From NCBI GenBank assembly GCA_016271365.2, contig CM057455.1:1561690501-1561754500 (forward strand): 64,000 nt of DNA, in the 5' to 3' direction. Shown one piece after another: positions 1-9,929 of the stretch. This DNA is from Neoceratodus forsteri. Lineage: Eukaryota; Chordata; Ceratodontiformes; Ceratodontidae. Below the pieces are notes generated by a model. The model was not told the DNA's origin. It did no database searches and was given only the letters and a program-made list of their open reading frames with translations. The first letter of the stretch is position 1; each line of letters starts with the position of its first letter. A program made the translations under genes and the position numbers.

Positions 1-237
1 GTGCTGATCCCACAAATGAACCCTCTTAGTCATAATTTTGCTTGCCAGACACGCAGACTTATTGTATATGTAGATCACAGGCAGGTGCCAAGCCCCAATG
101 AAAGATATCGTCTTACTTGATTGCTTTTCAGTGGTTTGCACAACCCATGACAGAGATCCTCTCTGTTTATTTTTTGTTGACCTTTCACATTCCTTTGGCC
201 CATGGGTGATTCAGTCTTGAATGAGAGCACTTTGTAG

Positions 238-300
238 TAGTGATGGGAGAACCTCAAAAGGTTCTGAGGTTCTAAAAGGTTCTGAGCCAAAAAAAAAAAG
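238..300. repeat. Possible hAT-type element terminus
   Basis: The segment opens with TAGTGATGGGAGAACC and then repeats an AAAAGGTTCTGAG motif. TAGTGATGGG-like starts are common at hAT transposon ends. It lies on the far side of the decayed hAT transposase at 3.65-5.6 kb and could be the 3' end of that element. I did not find the matching inverted end to the right, so the assignment is weak. Confidence 0.25.
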
Positions 301-345
301 CTTCAGATACTTATCCAAACCTTATCTGAGCCTTTATGTTTTATG

Positions 346-746
346 AAATCTAGATTTAGTAGTTGCCATATTGGTCCTTGCAAGAATAGATCCAGAAGCA
401 AATGATTTGATACCTTTTAATGGACCAACATAGATGTAACAACAAGAACAAAGTGCTCTAGCTTTCGGACCAACCAGTCCTTCTTCAGAAGCTCATGGCA
501 GTTGTTTAGAAAATACAATACTTATAACAGCTAGATAATGCAGAGAAAACAGAAAAAAATCCATTGGTTTAAAATACTCATTTAAAAAAAAAGAAGATGA
601 TGTCAGAGAAGTCTGACATCATCTTCTGTTTTTTTTTTAAATGAGTATTTTAAACCAATGGGGATTTTTTTCTGTTTTTCTCTGCATTATCTAGCTGTTA
701 TAAGTATTGTATTTTCTAAAAAGGTATCAAATCATTTGCTTCTGGA
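346..746. mobile_element. Foldback element 1 with 13-bp TSD
   Basis: This 401-bp insert is flanked by the perfect 13-bp direct repeat TTTATGTTTTATG (333-345 and 747-759). It is a near-perfect palindrome centred near 607. The left arm runs from the AGAAGCAAATGATTTGATACC segment through the A-rich AATGAGTATTTTAAACC region, and the right arm repeats it inverted but lacks about 100 bp. The outer left arm contains, on the minus strand, a hammerhead-ribozyme-like core (455-488). Inverted arms, a target duplication of variable length and a hammerhead-like core are typical of terminal units of Penelope-like retroelements. That assignment is inference, because no coding sequence remains. Confidence 0.65.
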
Positions 747-2154
747 TTTATGTTTTATGGTAACTGTATATTAAAAATATTATAAACATCTTTTAATCAA
801 CATATCTGTAGAAGAAAAGCAATTAAACCACTGTTCAGTAGTAATAAACAGCATGATTAGTGGCATGAGGTGAGAAGGAGTCAGTGATGTGACTGTGGAT
901 GTGCCTATTGGAAGTGCCAGTGCTGTAATACAGTATGTTCATGCTGAATCTCACAACCGGCACCCACCTCCAAGATGATGATGATGATGATGATTTTGTC
1001 CAAAGGCAGTCAAGTCCCGGAACTCTGACCAGCCCCTATAACTCAGTAGTTACAGCACCGCTGTGAACCACAATAATAGCTGTTAGCACACCTGTGTGTA
1101 TTAATCTCTGACAGCCACCCACCACATACATACTGTACTGTGTGATTTTGTCAAAAGGCAGGCGACTTCCAGAATGCTCTCTAACCACTCTTCTGTTTCT
1201 GACATTTAAGAAAGTACTACTGTGTATAATAGTTAATAACAGTAGTGACCTGTTTCTCAACAGACACCACTCTGAATGTCTCTCAGTTAAGATTAATGAA
1301 CACAGAGGAACACAGCACCATAATGGAAGATCAGAAGCAACATTAGCCAGTCAGACGGTCAGTCAGCCAGCTGCCACTTCACGACTGCTACTACCCCTGG
1401 CTACTACAATCAGGGCAAAACAGAACTACTGTACCAGCACTGAGATCAATATGGTTAAGTCACAATTACCAAAAAGGACTGCTTAGAAAAGAATAGTTAT
1501 TATAAGGCAATATCCGCATACACATTGTGATTGGTGAAAATAATTCTAAGAGGGTTACATTAACCCACTTAAACCTATCTTCTGCAACCTGATCATTGCG
1601 CTTTATTCCATGACCTGTAAGAAAAGCAGTGTCAGTAAGTGCCTAGTGCCCAAAAATGTCAAACATGGCTGTCACAGTTACAGGTACCATACGAGATAGT
1701 ACTCGCTCTTGTGTCAAACAACTAACCTAACAACCACAACCTCCGAGTCTCACCACACCAAGTCCTAAAAGAGTTTTTTTATTGTTTCAAAAGAAATAAA
1801 GTGACTAAGAAAAAAAAAGTGAACCACACCAATTTAAACTTCACAGACTCAGCAATAATTAAAACAGACAGATTGCTCTCAGAATCACAAATTTACACTT
1901 CAGGTAATGAACGGAGTGCGTTTTGGATCAATGGCCAGCTGCAGAGCTTTTTTACATGAGACATCTCACTATAGTTTAAACGTTTAATTATTGTTGAGTC
2001 CATGAAGTTTAAATTGACTTTCCTTTTTTTTTGTAAAAAGCCGAATCACTATTCAGCTCAGCAGGTTCCCGTGTCTTATAGCCATCAACTTATTTGCAGC
2101 TCAGCACCGTGGCACCACTCAGAACACCTGTGCCAGGTTGAACACAAATAACTG

Positions 2155-2440
2155 AACACAGAAGAGACTGGCACATGGCAGATACTAGTTCCACTTTTAT
2201 TTACTTAAAAAAGTGAAAAAAAAAAAACACATATACAAGTGAATTGAGAAGCTTATAGCGAAACTGATCGAGTCACCAGAGGCTTCCTTTTTTACTGGCA
2301 CTATGTCGCCGGAAATGCACTGCCTAAAATAATTCACTTGTAAGTAAATGTGTGTGTGTGTGTGTGTGTGTGTTTTACTTTTTTTAATGGAATAAAAGTG
2401 GAATTGGTGTCTATAGCACTGTGTTGATTTCTTCTGTCAT
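2155..2440. repeat. Imperfect palindrome with TG microsatellite
   Basis: The left arm (GTTCCACTTTTATTTAC ... ACAAGTGAATT, about 2185-2243) is repeated inverted on the right (AATTCACTTGTAAGTAAA ... ATAAAAGTGGAATTGG, about 2330-2410), with a short unique centre. The right arm is expanded by a (TG)n run at 2350-2373. It resembles a foldback or MITE remnant. I did not resolve a target-site duplication. Confidence 0.5.
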
Positions 2441-3034
2441 CAGTGGCCATAAACTTTCTCTGGTTAATACATTTCAGAAATGACTGTCCATTTCCCATTC
2501 CTCTCAGTCAGACTGCACAGCATGAATAGTTACACCAGTCTAACAGTTTATGCTGGTTATTAGGCAGATCAATCTAAAAAAAAAAAGCTGTAAATTTCAA
2601 ATGTGGTGCCTACCGCACCATCTGGTAGCTATACGAACTGCTCCACCTATCATGCCGTTACGTGTCTTTTGCGTGAGGACAGAGTGTGCGAGGGCTGTCT
2701 ATATACAAATATGTTCATTGGCTAATGCATTAAACAGGCTCTATCTCAACTTACCAAAACGTTACCACATTTACAATAAAACTAATTGCCAAAATACAGT
2801 GGATGGTATTATCTCACACTGAAAATGCACCCGCTCCTCAAAGTGAGTTACTAGTCAGGATGGTAGGTTGCCATGGATATCAACATTCCAAGAATAGCTC
2901 AGCACTGTAACCATCTTTTGAAAAATGTGGATGGACTATTTTATTTAAAACTGTGTGGTTTTCTGTCAATAAAACAAACATAGTTTAAAGTGAATATATT
3001 TGTATCTATTCCAGATTATAATAATAGCAATAAT

Positions 3035-3147
3035 GTACTACCAGGGGCTAGATTAACAGTCAGTTAATCACCCCCTTGTGGCAATATGGCATGAGGTGAA
3101 CCCCAAGGGGTTGATTAACAGACTGTTAATCTAACCTCTGGTAGTAC
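3035..3147. mobile_element. Small palindromic MITE-like element
   Basis: This 113-bp hairpin begins GTACTACCAGGGGCTAGATT and ends with its imperfect reverse complement, AATCTAACCTCTGGTAGTAC. The arms are about 45 bp and include the GATTAACAGxCxGTTAATC inner palindromes. There is no coding capacity. It has the structure of a miniature inverted-repeat DNA transposon. The family is unknown, since the flanking AAT/AAT or TA duplication is too short to decide. Confidence 0.6.
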
Positions 3148-3649
3148 AATATTGCTTAAGAAAGTGACTGCAATGACAAGCAAGTCCCAGATCTTCAGTT
3201 TGTAACTAGTCCCCTGAGTCTGATTTTTGTAGACGGGGATAGTGTGCTTGTTTGTATAGCTAGTTTTATTTCTCAGTCACAGGCAAAACTTTCGTTTAGC
3301 AATGTCTCTCAGTGTGGAATGCAATGCACCAATATTAGGAAGCAACGTGAGAGAAGAGTACCAGACAGTCCGAAAGTCATCACTTCACCACTGCTACTGC
3401 CACTACAATCGGGGCAGAGTTATCAGCATGTAAAGCAATGCAGTTAAGGTGCATTTAGCTAAATGATCTCCTTAGAATGAGAAAGCAATTGTGTGAGAAC
3501 AAGGACTTGTCTGTCACAGTTGCTACCAGTACAATGTTATGTACTTGCTGCACCTCCCACCCACCCCCTGGACGATGATGATTTGTTCAAAAAAGGCAGG
3601 CAAGTTCCAGATCTCTAATTTTAACCAGTCCAGTCTGAAAATTGAAAGC

Positions 3650-5600
3650 TGATGCTATTGTCACTTAATCCACAGATGCATCACAGGTACTGCTGTCAGT
3701 GTCATCTTCTTGAAGATTAGCATCAAATATGTAGCCAAAGTTTAGCAAGTTAACTTTCAAGAGCGTTAGCTTTTATACATTGTCTGGTGTTAATCTTATT
3801 CATTTATCAGTTACAACATCCCCAGCAGAGCTAAATAAATGTTCAGAACAAATACTGGAGAGTGGATATCCACTGTACTTACAAGCCAGGGTAGCCAGCT
3901 TTGGCCAGCATGATTTTTTCTTTTTCCAGTAAGCCTAAGTGTCATTCTTAATACTAATGTTAGGCTCAGACAGATGTGCATCTATCATGCTTACTACTGA
4001 GCATGCATTTTCTCTTTTTGGAATTTCAGTCAGCTGAAGCTTGCACCAAATATCCTCCTCCTCATTGTCTACTTCTGTACTGTTTTTTTGAGCAATCTTT
4101 TAAATTTAAGGTAGTGCCATTGTAGTACTGCTTCCTAATGAAACCTCATCTACTGCATCAGTTAAAAGTTGCCTGTAGTTCAGCTCTTCCGTACCTCAGA
4201 AGCAACATCAGGAAGGTGTCCATTCTGGAACTGTGGATCTAGCAGTGTTGCTAAGATATTTATTTATTTTATTTATTTAAGAGTTTTACCAGGAAGGCAT
4301 ACTGAGCAGGGTACCACTCAATTCCAGATGCACCCTGGGGGTGTGGGGGAGAGGGAGAAATATAGTATAAATACATATTGCAATACATTCATGTATGCAG
4401 AGTAGTCAACAGCAGAAAAAAATAATACATATACTCTTTGCTCCATGTCACGGCTAATAATTAATCATCATTGCTAAGCCTGGTAAGTATGTTATTGACT
4501 AGAGGTTGGCTCGTATCTAAGTTGTTCCTCATTTTCTCCAACCTTTTTTTGAGAAGTAGAATAAGTGGAATAACTTAGCTAAGGGATGCCTTTTTTGCAC
4601 TGACCTCTTTTGTAGCACTCATAAATGGTTTCAGAATGTGACACAACTGTTCCATCAGAGACCATTGAGTAGAATGGAGTACAATGTCCTCCACAATATC
4701 ATTGTACATGAAATATTCAATGATAGCTATCTTTTGTTCAAGGATGTGTTCAATCATAAAGTAAGTTGAATTCCACCTTGTTGGTACATCCTGAACAAGC
4801 TGGTCATGAGGAAGACCTTTGTTCTTCTGAATATCAGCAAGGATGTCACAAGCTTTTACTGAATGGTTGTAGTGACCACACACTTTGTACACTGTTCCCA
4901 CAATGGTTGATACTTTCCAGTTATCATCCAAGAAGCTTCAAACAATTAGGTTAAGGCAATGTGCAAAACAGCATACATGTAAATAGTTGCCATCATGAAA
5001 TGCTTTTTTAATATTTGAATCATTGTCCGCAATAAAAAAGCAACAACTGTCAAACTCTGTGAAGTGACCCAAGCACTAACCAGTGTTTCCAGTTCTTGTG
5101 CTGTTGGGTGTGTGTGGGTCTTGAAAGTGAGTGTTTTTTGGAGCTGTGAGAGGCAGTACTGTTAGTAGATATGGTTGAAGTGGTAGGGGTAGCAGGCAGA
5201 GTGGTGTGTGAGGGTGATGATTTATCCTCAAAACTGACCCAGTGTGGAGTAAAAGAAAAATAGGCAATGATTTGGGTGCTGGCCCATATGTCCGTAGTGA
5301 AGGGAACTGTCTTGTCCTTAGCCCATTGGAGAGCATGCCATACTTGAAGGACTAAACTGCCATGCATCCTGGGCACAGCAGTTACTAAAATGTATTTTCT
5401 ACTTGCCATTAAATATCATGGGTTTAAACATTCTGTAAGACTCTGGAAACCCATGTCTTCTACAATAGAGTATGGCTGCAAATCAAGTACAATAAACTTT
5501 GTTTTTTTTTTACAATGTATTGCCACTGTTATTGGATGGTTTCATAAATATTAAGACTTTCTTTCAAAAAACTCTTTTAACTTCAATTGCCTCTTATCTG
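3650..5600 (-). pseudogene. Degraded hAT-superfamily transposase (copy 1)
   Basis: hAT transposases are nuclear DDE-type enzymes with an RNase-H-like core and a C-terminal dimerisation region. Reading the minus strand from about 5410, one finds a stretch resembling the ZBED/hAT TTDIWxS...IAYFSxTxHWV motif. Next comes the hallmark VQDVPTRWNST at 4764-4793. A C-terminal dimerisation-like block (CSEHLFSSAGDVV) follows at about 3803-3850, then a LTPDNVKA-like tail. Frames change and stops occur throughout, so the gene is dead. An L2-type 3' end is inserted at about 4254-4470. The N-terminal BED finger was not found next to it. Membership in hAT is well supported by the ordered motifs; the subfamily is not. 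Confidence 0.8.
4254..4468 (-). mobile_element. L2-type LINE/SINE 3' end inside hAT copy 1
   Basis: The minus strand reads a GGGTGCATCTGGAATTGAG ... CCTTCCTGGTAAAACTCTT segment ending in an AAATAAATAAAATAAATAAAT tail. This is the same 3' terminal design as the L2-type element ending at 20.4-21.1 kb. Flanking TTGCTAAG copies (about 4245-4252 and 4470-4477) may be the target-site duplication. The right part (4350-4468) is not clearly element sequence. Confidence 0.5.
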
Positions 5601-5899
5601 GGGCAAAGTTAGATTTGGCTGGGGGTATTGTACTACAGTACATGCCCTGCCTGGCCCAACAGAGGACCTTACAGAATTATCTTGATTCAAAAGTGGACTT
5701 TTGGATCTTGGCTGGTAATTACTGTCTTGCACTGTTTCAGCAGAATGTAACTGTTCACCAAGAGCCTTGCTACATATCCAGGTACCAATGTTACACTGTT
5801 TATTTGAACCATATATAATGATAGTGTGAATTCACATAGGATGTCGCATCATTGCTGTACTTTACAGAAATATAAGTGTGCTGCATACCTGCAGAAGGC

Positions 5900-6215
5900 A
5901 TGCCACATGCTTAATTGTGCAATGTTTGCATGCGATTCACACACAGAAAGTGAACCTTAACAAATCAAGTCTAAAAAGCACATCAGGTTCGCATGCTGCA
6001 AGCTTGACATGTGTGCAGCAGGTAAGCTGGTGTGAACATCTTCTAACAATCACATCAGGTTCATGTGTTGCATGCTTGACATGACTGCAGCAGTTAAGCT
6101 GGCATGAACATCATTTAACAATCACATCAGGTTCACATATTGCATGCTTGCCATGTGTGCAGCAACTAAGCTGGTGCAAATCTCATCTAAGAAACACATC
6201 AGTTTCTATTTCTCA
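5900..6215. repeat. 72-bp minisatellite, four units
   Basis: The word CACATCAG(G/T)TTC starts at 5979, 6051, 6123 and 6195, exactly 72 bp apart. Each unit also carries GCATGCTTGACATG-like and GCAGCAGxTAAGCTGG words. The same array recurs in duplication copy B (about 10044-10270), so it predates the larger duplication. Confidence 0.8.
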
Positions 6216-7786
6216 TACTACTGCTAGCAATTATAGCCATTAAAATACATTTTTCATTGATTTTCCATTAAAATTAGATAAACTCATTAATTCTGATCCT
6301 TTTGAAAGTTGTTTAATGGCTTTTGATTGTTGTCATTAAATTGCCATTAATTTGTAAAGTAATGTCTGCTTACTGCATTAAATGCCTAGGGTATAGTCAA
6401 CCAACATCCCCCATTCCAGATGTGCGAAGAGGGGCCTATGTGTTGTGAAGCCTGACTTTTTGGTTTTTGGCTATGCAAATCCCCTTATGCATATTTAGTG
6501 CAACAGATGAGTTTCCCCATGACTGTTTCATCTCACTTACCTGCCCTTTGTTATTCTGTATGGAGCATATACACTATGGCCATGCTCAGCACTCCTTGTA
6601 CTGAGCAGGATCTTGGAAGCATGCACCATACCTCACATTTTGTCACTGAAATGAGGCACATGGACACTCAAAATGAGGGACACTAAACCTCATGATGATC
6701 AGGACACATCCTGAAACCTGGAACTACAGTACCTCAGAAAAGAGTGGGCACCTTTGTATTTACTTGTACCGATATTAGTACCTAAGAATGAATTTATTCT
6801 AGAAAGCAGGGGTACCATTTAGGTAGAGCAGAGGGGGAGCAGTTGCCCCCCCACCCGCATTTGTGCCTAGGTTGTTCTTATGGTGTGGTACTAATGGCAT
6901 TACATTTGGATTTAATCTTTTGCACAATAAGTGCCCCGCTGGACTGTGTGCACTCATGCTGCAGGTGCACTCCTGATTCTACTGTGTCTGTATTGTGTTG
7001 TCCACTCTCTTCATCTATTAGAGGCAGGACCATCACACGTGATGTGGAGGATCTCCAGCCAAGCAAGAGCATGAGTCACATGAGTGCAACACTATCTTTC
7101 CTGTCACAGAGTAGACAGGTTGCACACTACAGCTTGGAGGAGTCGGTGAGCACTGAACTCTCAATAGCAGTGTTGTGGCATCATATTTTTGTTTGCCTAC
7201 TCTTAGTGAGTCTCTGTCTCCCCTGGTGGCTGAAGGGGCAGAGGGTGAGCTAGAAGCTAACTCAAGACTATTCTACCTACTTACTTTACTAGGCTTGCCT
7301 CACAAAAAATAACAGCACAGACCCCCCACTGCAGCAAGTTAGACCTAGCAGCAGGGGTAACAGCAGTGTGGGCAGCAGTTATCATGGCAGTAGCCAAGCA
7401 AGAAGCAAGCAACACAGGCTGGATGGGTTCAGTTGGTGAGGTGACTTGGTTGTGGGTCATGTTGGGGACCTAGGATGGTCGGTTCTAGCTGCTGGCAGAA
7501 GGACAGAGAAGGAATGGACTGATAACTGAGCTGATGGCATACTGGGTCAGACTGCAGGTTCTGGCCAGATGGCTGGGTAAGTAAAAGTAAATAATTGTTT
7601 TACAGGGGGATTAGGGAAGGAGGCAGGACTGCAATATTGATGTGTTTTTCATGTTTCTGCACCTTTGAATGTCTTCATGACCCATATGGGATGGGTATTG
7701 AATGGAATGGAGTTAGGGACAGAAAGTTTTTTTTTTGAGGGGCAGGAAAAAAAATGGGTAATAACTGTGTGAGCTTAAGCCTAAAT

Positions 7787-8366
7787 TTTTATTTTTTTTA
7801 GCTATCATTTTATGCTCCTGTTGCTCTGATCCTATCTCAGGAGGTAGCCCCTAGTCCCATCCCCTGACGTCCACCAGCCGACGACAACCAGTACCCCCAG
7901 GGCTTCCCCCTGGCAGGGCCAGTGGGGCTCCCCAACCCCTGCTGAAGACCGGATCCAGTGTGGCCTGCACAGTGCCTATTCAGGAGCAGGACCTGCAAGG
8001 CACCCTCTGTCATCTGCCGGAGCAACCTTTTTCTTTCTTCAGTTTTTTCTCCTCAGAGATGGAACATGTAGTGATGCTAGTAGTGGCAGTGCACACACTC
8101 CCGTGCATGCTCTGCCAGGTGCCTGCCCCCTCTCTGCCCACATTGGCAGCATTGGTGTGCCACTCCCAGCCTCAGCTAGGGGCCTGGCAGTCACCAACCA
8201 CTGGAATACTCCCTCCTCGGAGAAGGAAAGCAGTCCCTGGGACACTCGGTTCTTCTACTCCCCTGCCAACCACCAGTGGCCCACGTTTATTCCCAAACAC
8301 AGGTTGCCAGTGCGGTGTGAGGTGTGGCATCCAGCACTTCAACCCTCAGCAGCACTGGGCTGGCTG
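7787..8366 (-). mobile_element. Long tRNA-derived SINE, copy 1 (empty site preserved)
   Basis: This 580-bp insert lies between perfect 10-bp repeats AAGCCTAAAT (7777-7786 and 8367-8376). A T-rich run next to the left repeat is the minus-strand A tail. The tRNA-like head at the right end (minus strand) reads GGGTTGAAGTGCTGG ... GTGTTTGGGAATAAA. This corresponds to GGGTTGAGGCACTGG ... GTGTTCGGGAATGAG in the CpG-rich copy at 24.25 kb. The unoccupied site survives in duplication copy B (TTAAGCCCAAATCTGATGC, near 11883). It therefore inserted after the duplication, or before it with precise loss, which is much less likely. Confidence 0.85.
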
Positions 8367-8858
8367 AAGCCTAAATCTGATGCACTGCTCCAGGGTATAG
8401 ACAGATGAATCTTATGCATTTTAATTTTTCCTGATTTTCACATCACTTTTCAGTTACAATAAATAAGTTTTACCTTTTAGAGACATTCCACACATTCTAG
8501 AGCTTGCCACCTAGGGGCTAACTTGCACCTGGCCTCCACTGGTTGTTGGCTCCCCCTGCTAAAATCTGAAATGGCACCCCTGCCATAAAGTCTAAATTTA
8601 CAGGACATTCACTTTGTGAGTAGCATATTTTCCATGTGGGATGGATGAGGAGCAGAGCAGTTTTCAGGGATAAAATGAGGGCTGTACCTTGCATTCAGGG
8701 ACAGTTGAGGGGTATGGCATTCACAGACTATTGCAGCCCCACTGTAGTCAGGCTTATCCTCCCACCCAGTGAAGCTGGCCTCCACATACCCACTCCCAGG
8801 CACATTATGACATAGGGCAAGGGAGACTGCAGAGGCATGCACCATCAAAATGAATGTT

Positions 8859-9004
8859 TTTTATTACTATTTTATGCATTATTGATGAAGAGTTGGAGAT
8901 TAATGAAGGCCACCACTGAACTAACAAGGGCCTTGTTATTAGAACAGTGGCCTTCATTATTCTCCAAGCCACCATCATAAAGTATAAAATAGTAATAAAA
9001 AATA
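8859..9004. repeat. Palindrome within duplication copy A
   Basis: The left arm TTTATTACTATTTTATGCATT...AATGAAGGCCACCA is repeated inverted at 8945-9004 (CAGTGGCCTTCATTATTCTCC ... AATAGTAATAAAAAA). The centre holds the smaller palindrome AACAAGGGCCTTGTT. Copy B (about 12010-12065) retains only the right arm, so either copy B lost the left arm or copy A gained it. Confidence 0.7.
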
Positions 9005-9524
9005 ACTTCATTCATTTCAAGGGGATATGTCCCAGAGCTCACTCCCATGGACATCATCTCTTAAAGACTCCTGCCTCTGGCTCCCTAGTACTCAGGTAAG
9101 AGATGCTCAACTTTTATGTATACATTTTGCATTGACTGTAGCAGCATGGATGCACCCTCTACAGTGTGTGTGTGTGTGTGTGTGCATGAGGGAGGGGGAC
9201 TGGCCATGTTGGTGGGGGGGGGTAAGTTATTGCTACTTTTGTGTTTGCTCCTTAAAGTCTGTTTGCATAGAAGCATTTAAAACTATGGAGAAAAATAGTA
9301 GGAGTGCAGGCCAGACTGAAGTAATTACATAGTTTTGTGGGTAAGTGTGTGTATATGGAGTGGAGTGAACCACATGTGTTTCCATTGGTATGTGTGCTAC
9401 AGTTCAGCTGTGCAGCTGAGATGAGGGGGGATAAGAAAACTAAAAGGAATAATAGTGATTATAAGCATGCTGCATGTGAGCAGATGTATGCAGATTTGTA
9501 TTGACATACAGGTGAGCCAAATGT

Positions 9525-9720
9525 GTGCAGGCAGTATAGTTTAGCAGTTAAAGACACTGAACTGCAAACCAGGAGACTTGGAGACCTGAAGACATGGATT
9601 TGAATTGCATTAACCCCCACTTGTATATGGTGTGATCCTGAGCTAGTCATTTAAGTTTTACATGTGCAGTTATCAGTGACCACTTGCTTTATGCACACAT
9701 GCCACATGCATGTAGTCTGT
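9525..9720 (+). mobile_element. CORE/MIR-like tRNA-SINE fragment (copy A)
   Basis: The sequence runs CAGTATAGTTTAGCAGTTAA ... ATTTGAATTGCATT ... GGTGTGATCCTGAGCTAGTCATTTAAGTTTTA. The order of a tRNA-like A-box region, a GGNTTGAATC-type B box, then the TGTGACCNTGAGCNAGTCACTTAA core word is that of MIR/CORE-SINEs. It is duplicated at 12590-12720. No tail is visible. Confidence 0.6.
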
Positions 9721-9929
9721 TCCAATTTAACATAAAAAGCATGCTTTCCACACTTCCTTGCTGCATGCATGCCAAATGCATGAAATTGGTTCCAATTTAA
9801 CATTTAAATCATGCTTGCAGCATGCATATCGCATGGGTAGTTTTATGTGTGCATCATAAAAATATTTCATATAATTATTTCTGTAAGGGGTTTCCAAGAT
9901 GACCTTTATTTTCCACCTACTAACCCTTA

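Larger units (their letters stand above)
900..3630. repeat. Local diverged duplications (three short units, one longer pair)
   Basis: A unit containing a GATG-rich stretch followed by TTTTGTC/CAAAAGGCAG and an AAGT(C)CCxGA segment occurs at about 900-1030, 1070-1190 and 3490-3630. A second pair (about 1260-1440 and 3295-3425) shares the AATGTCTCTCAGT and CACTGCTACTxCC...ACTACAATCxGGGCA words. These look like old local duplications, perhaps subterminal repeats of the adjacent hAT element. I see no coding sequence between 760 and 3650. Confidence 0.45.
5868..9895. repeat. Tandem segmental duplication, copy A
   Basis: This copy matches 9930-12955 in the same orientation and order. Shared landmarks are the GCATGCCACATGCTTAATTG start, the 72-bp minisatellite, a CCCCTGGTGGCTGAAGGGGCA segment, GGCTGGGTAAGTAAAAGTAA, ATGGACATCATCTCTTAAAG and a tRNA-SINE-like block near the end. 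Copy A is longer because it holds a SINE (7787-8366) and about 455 bp (8487-8941) missing from copy B. No long open frame is shared by both copies, so it looks non-coding. Its origin, whether an unknown repeat or a genomic duplication, is undetermined. Confidence 0.8.

Noticed and set aside
5900..6215. CRISPR-like array from regular 72-bp spacing
   Set aside because: The whole 72-bp unit is repeated without unique spacers, in a vertebrate repeat context. It is a minisatellite.
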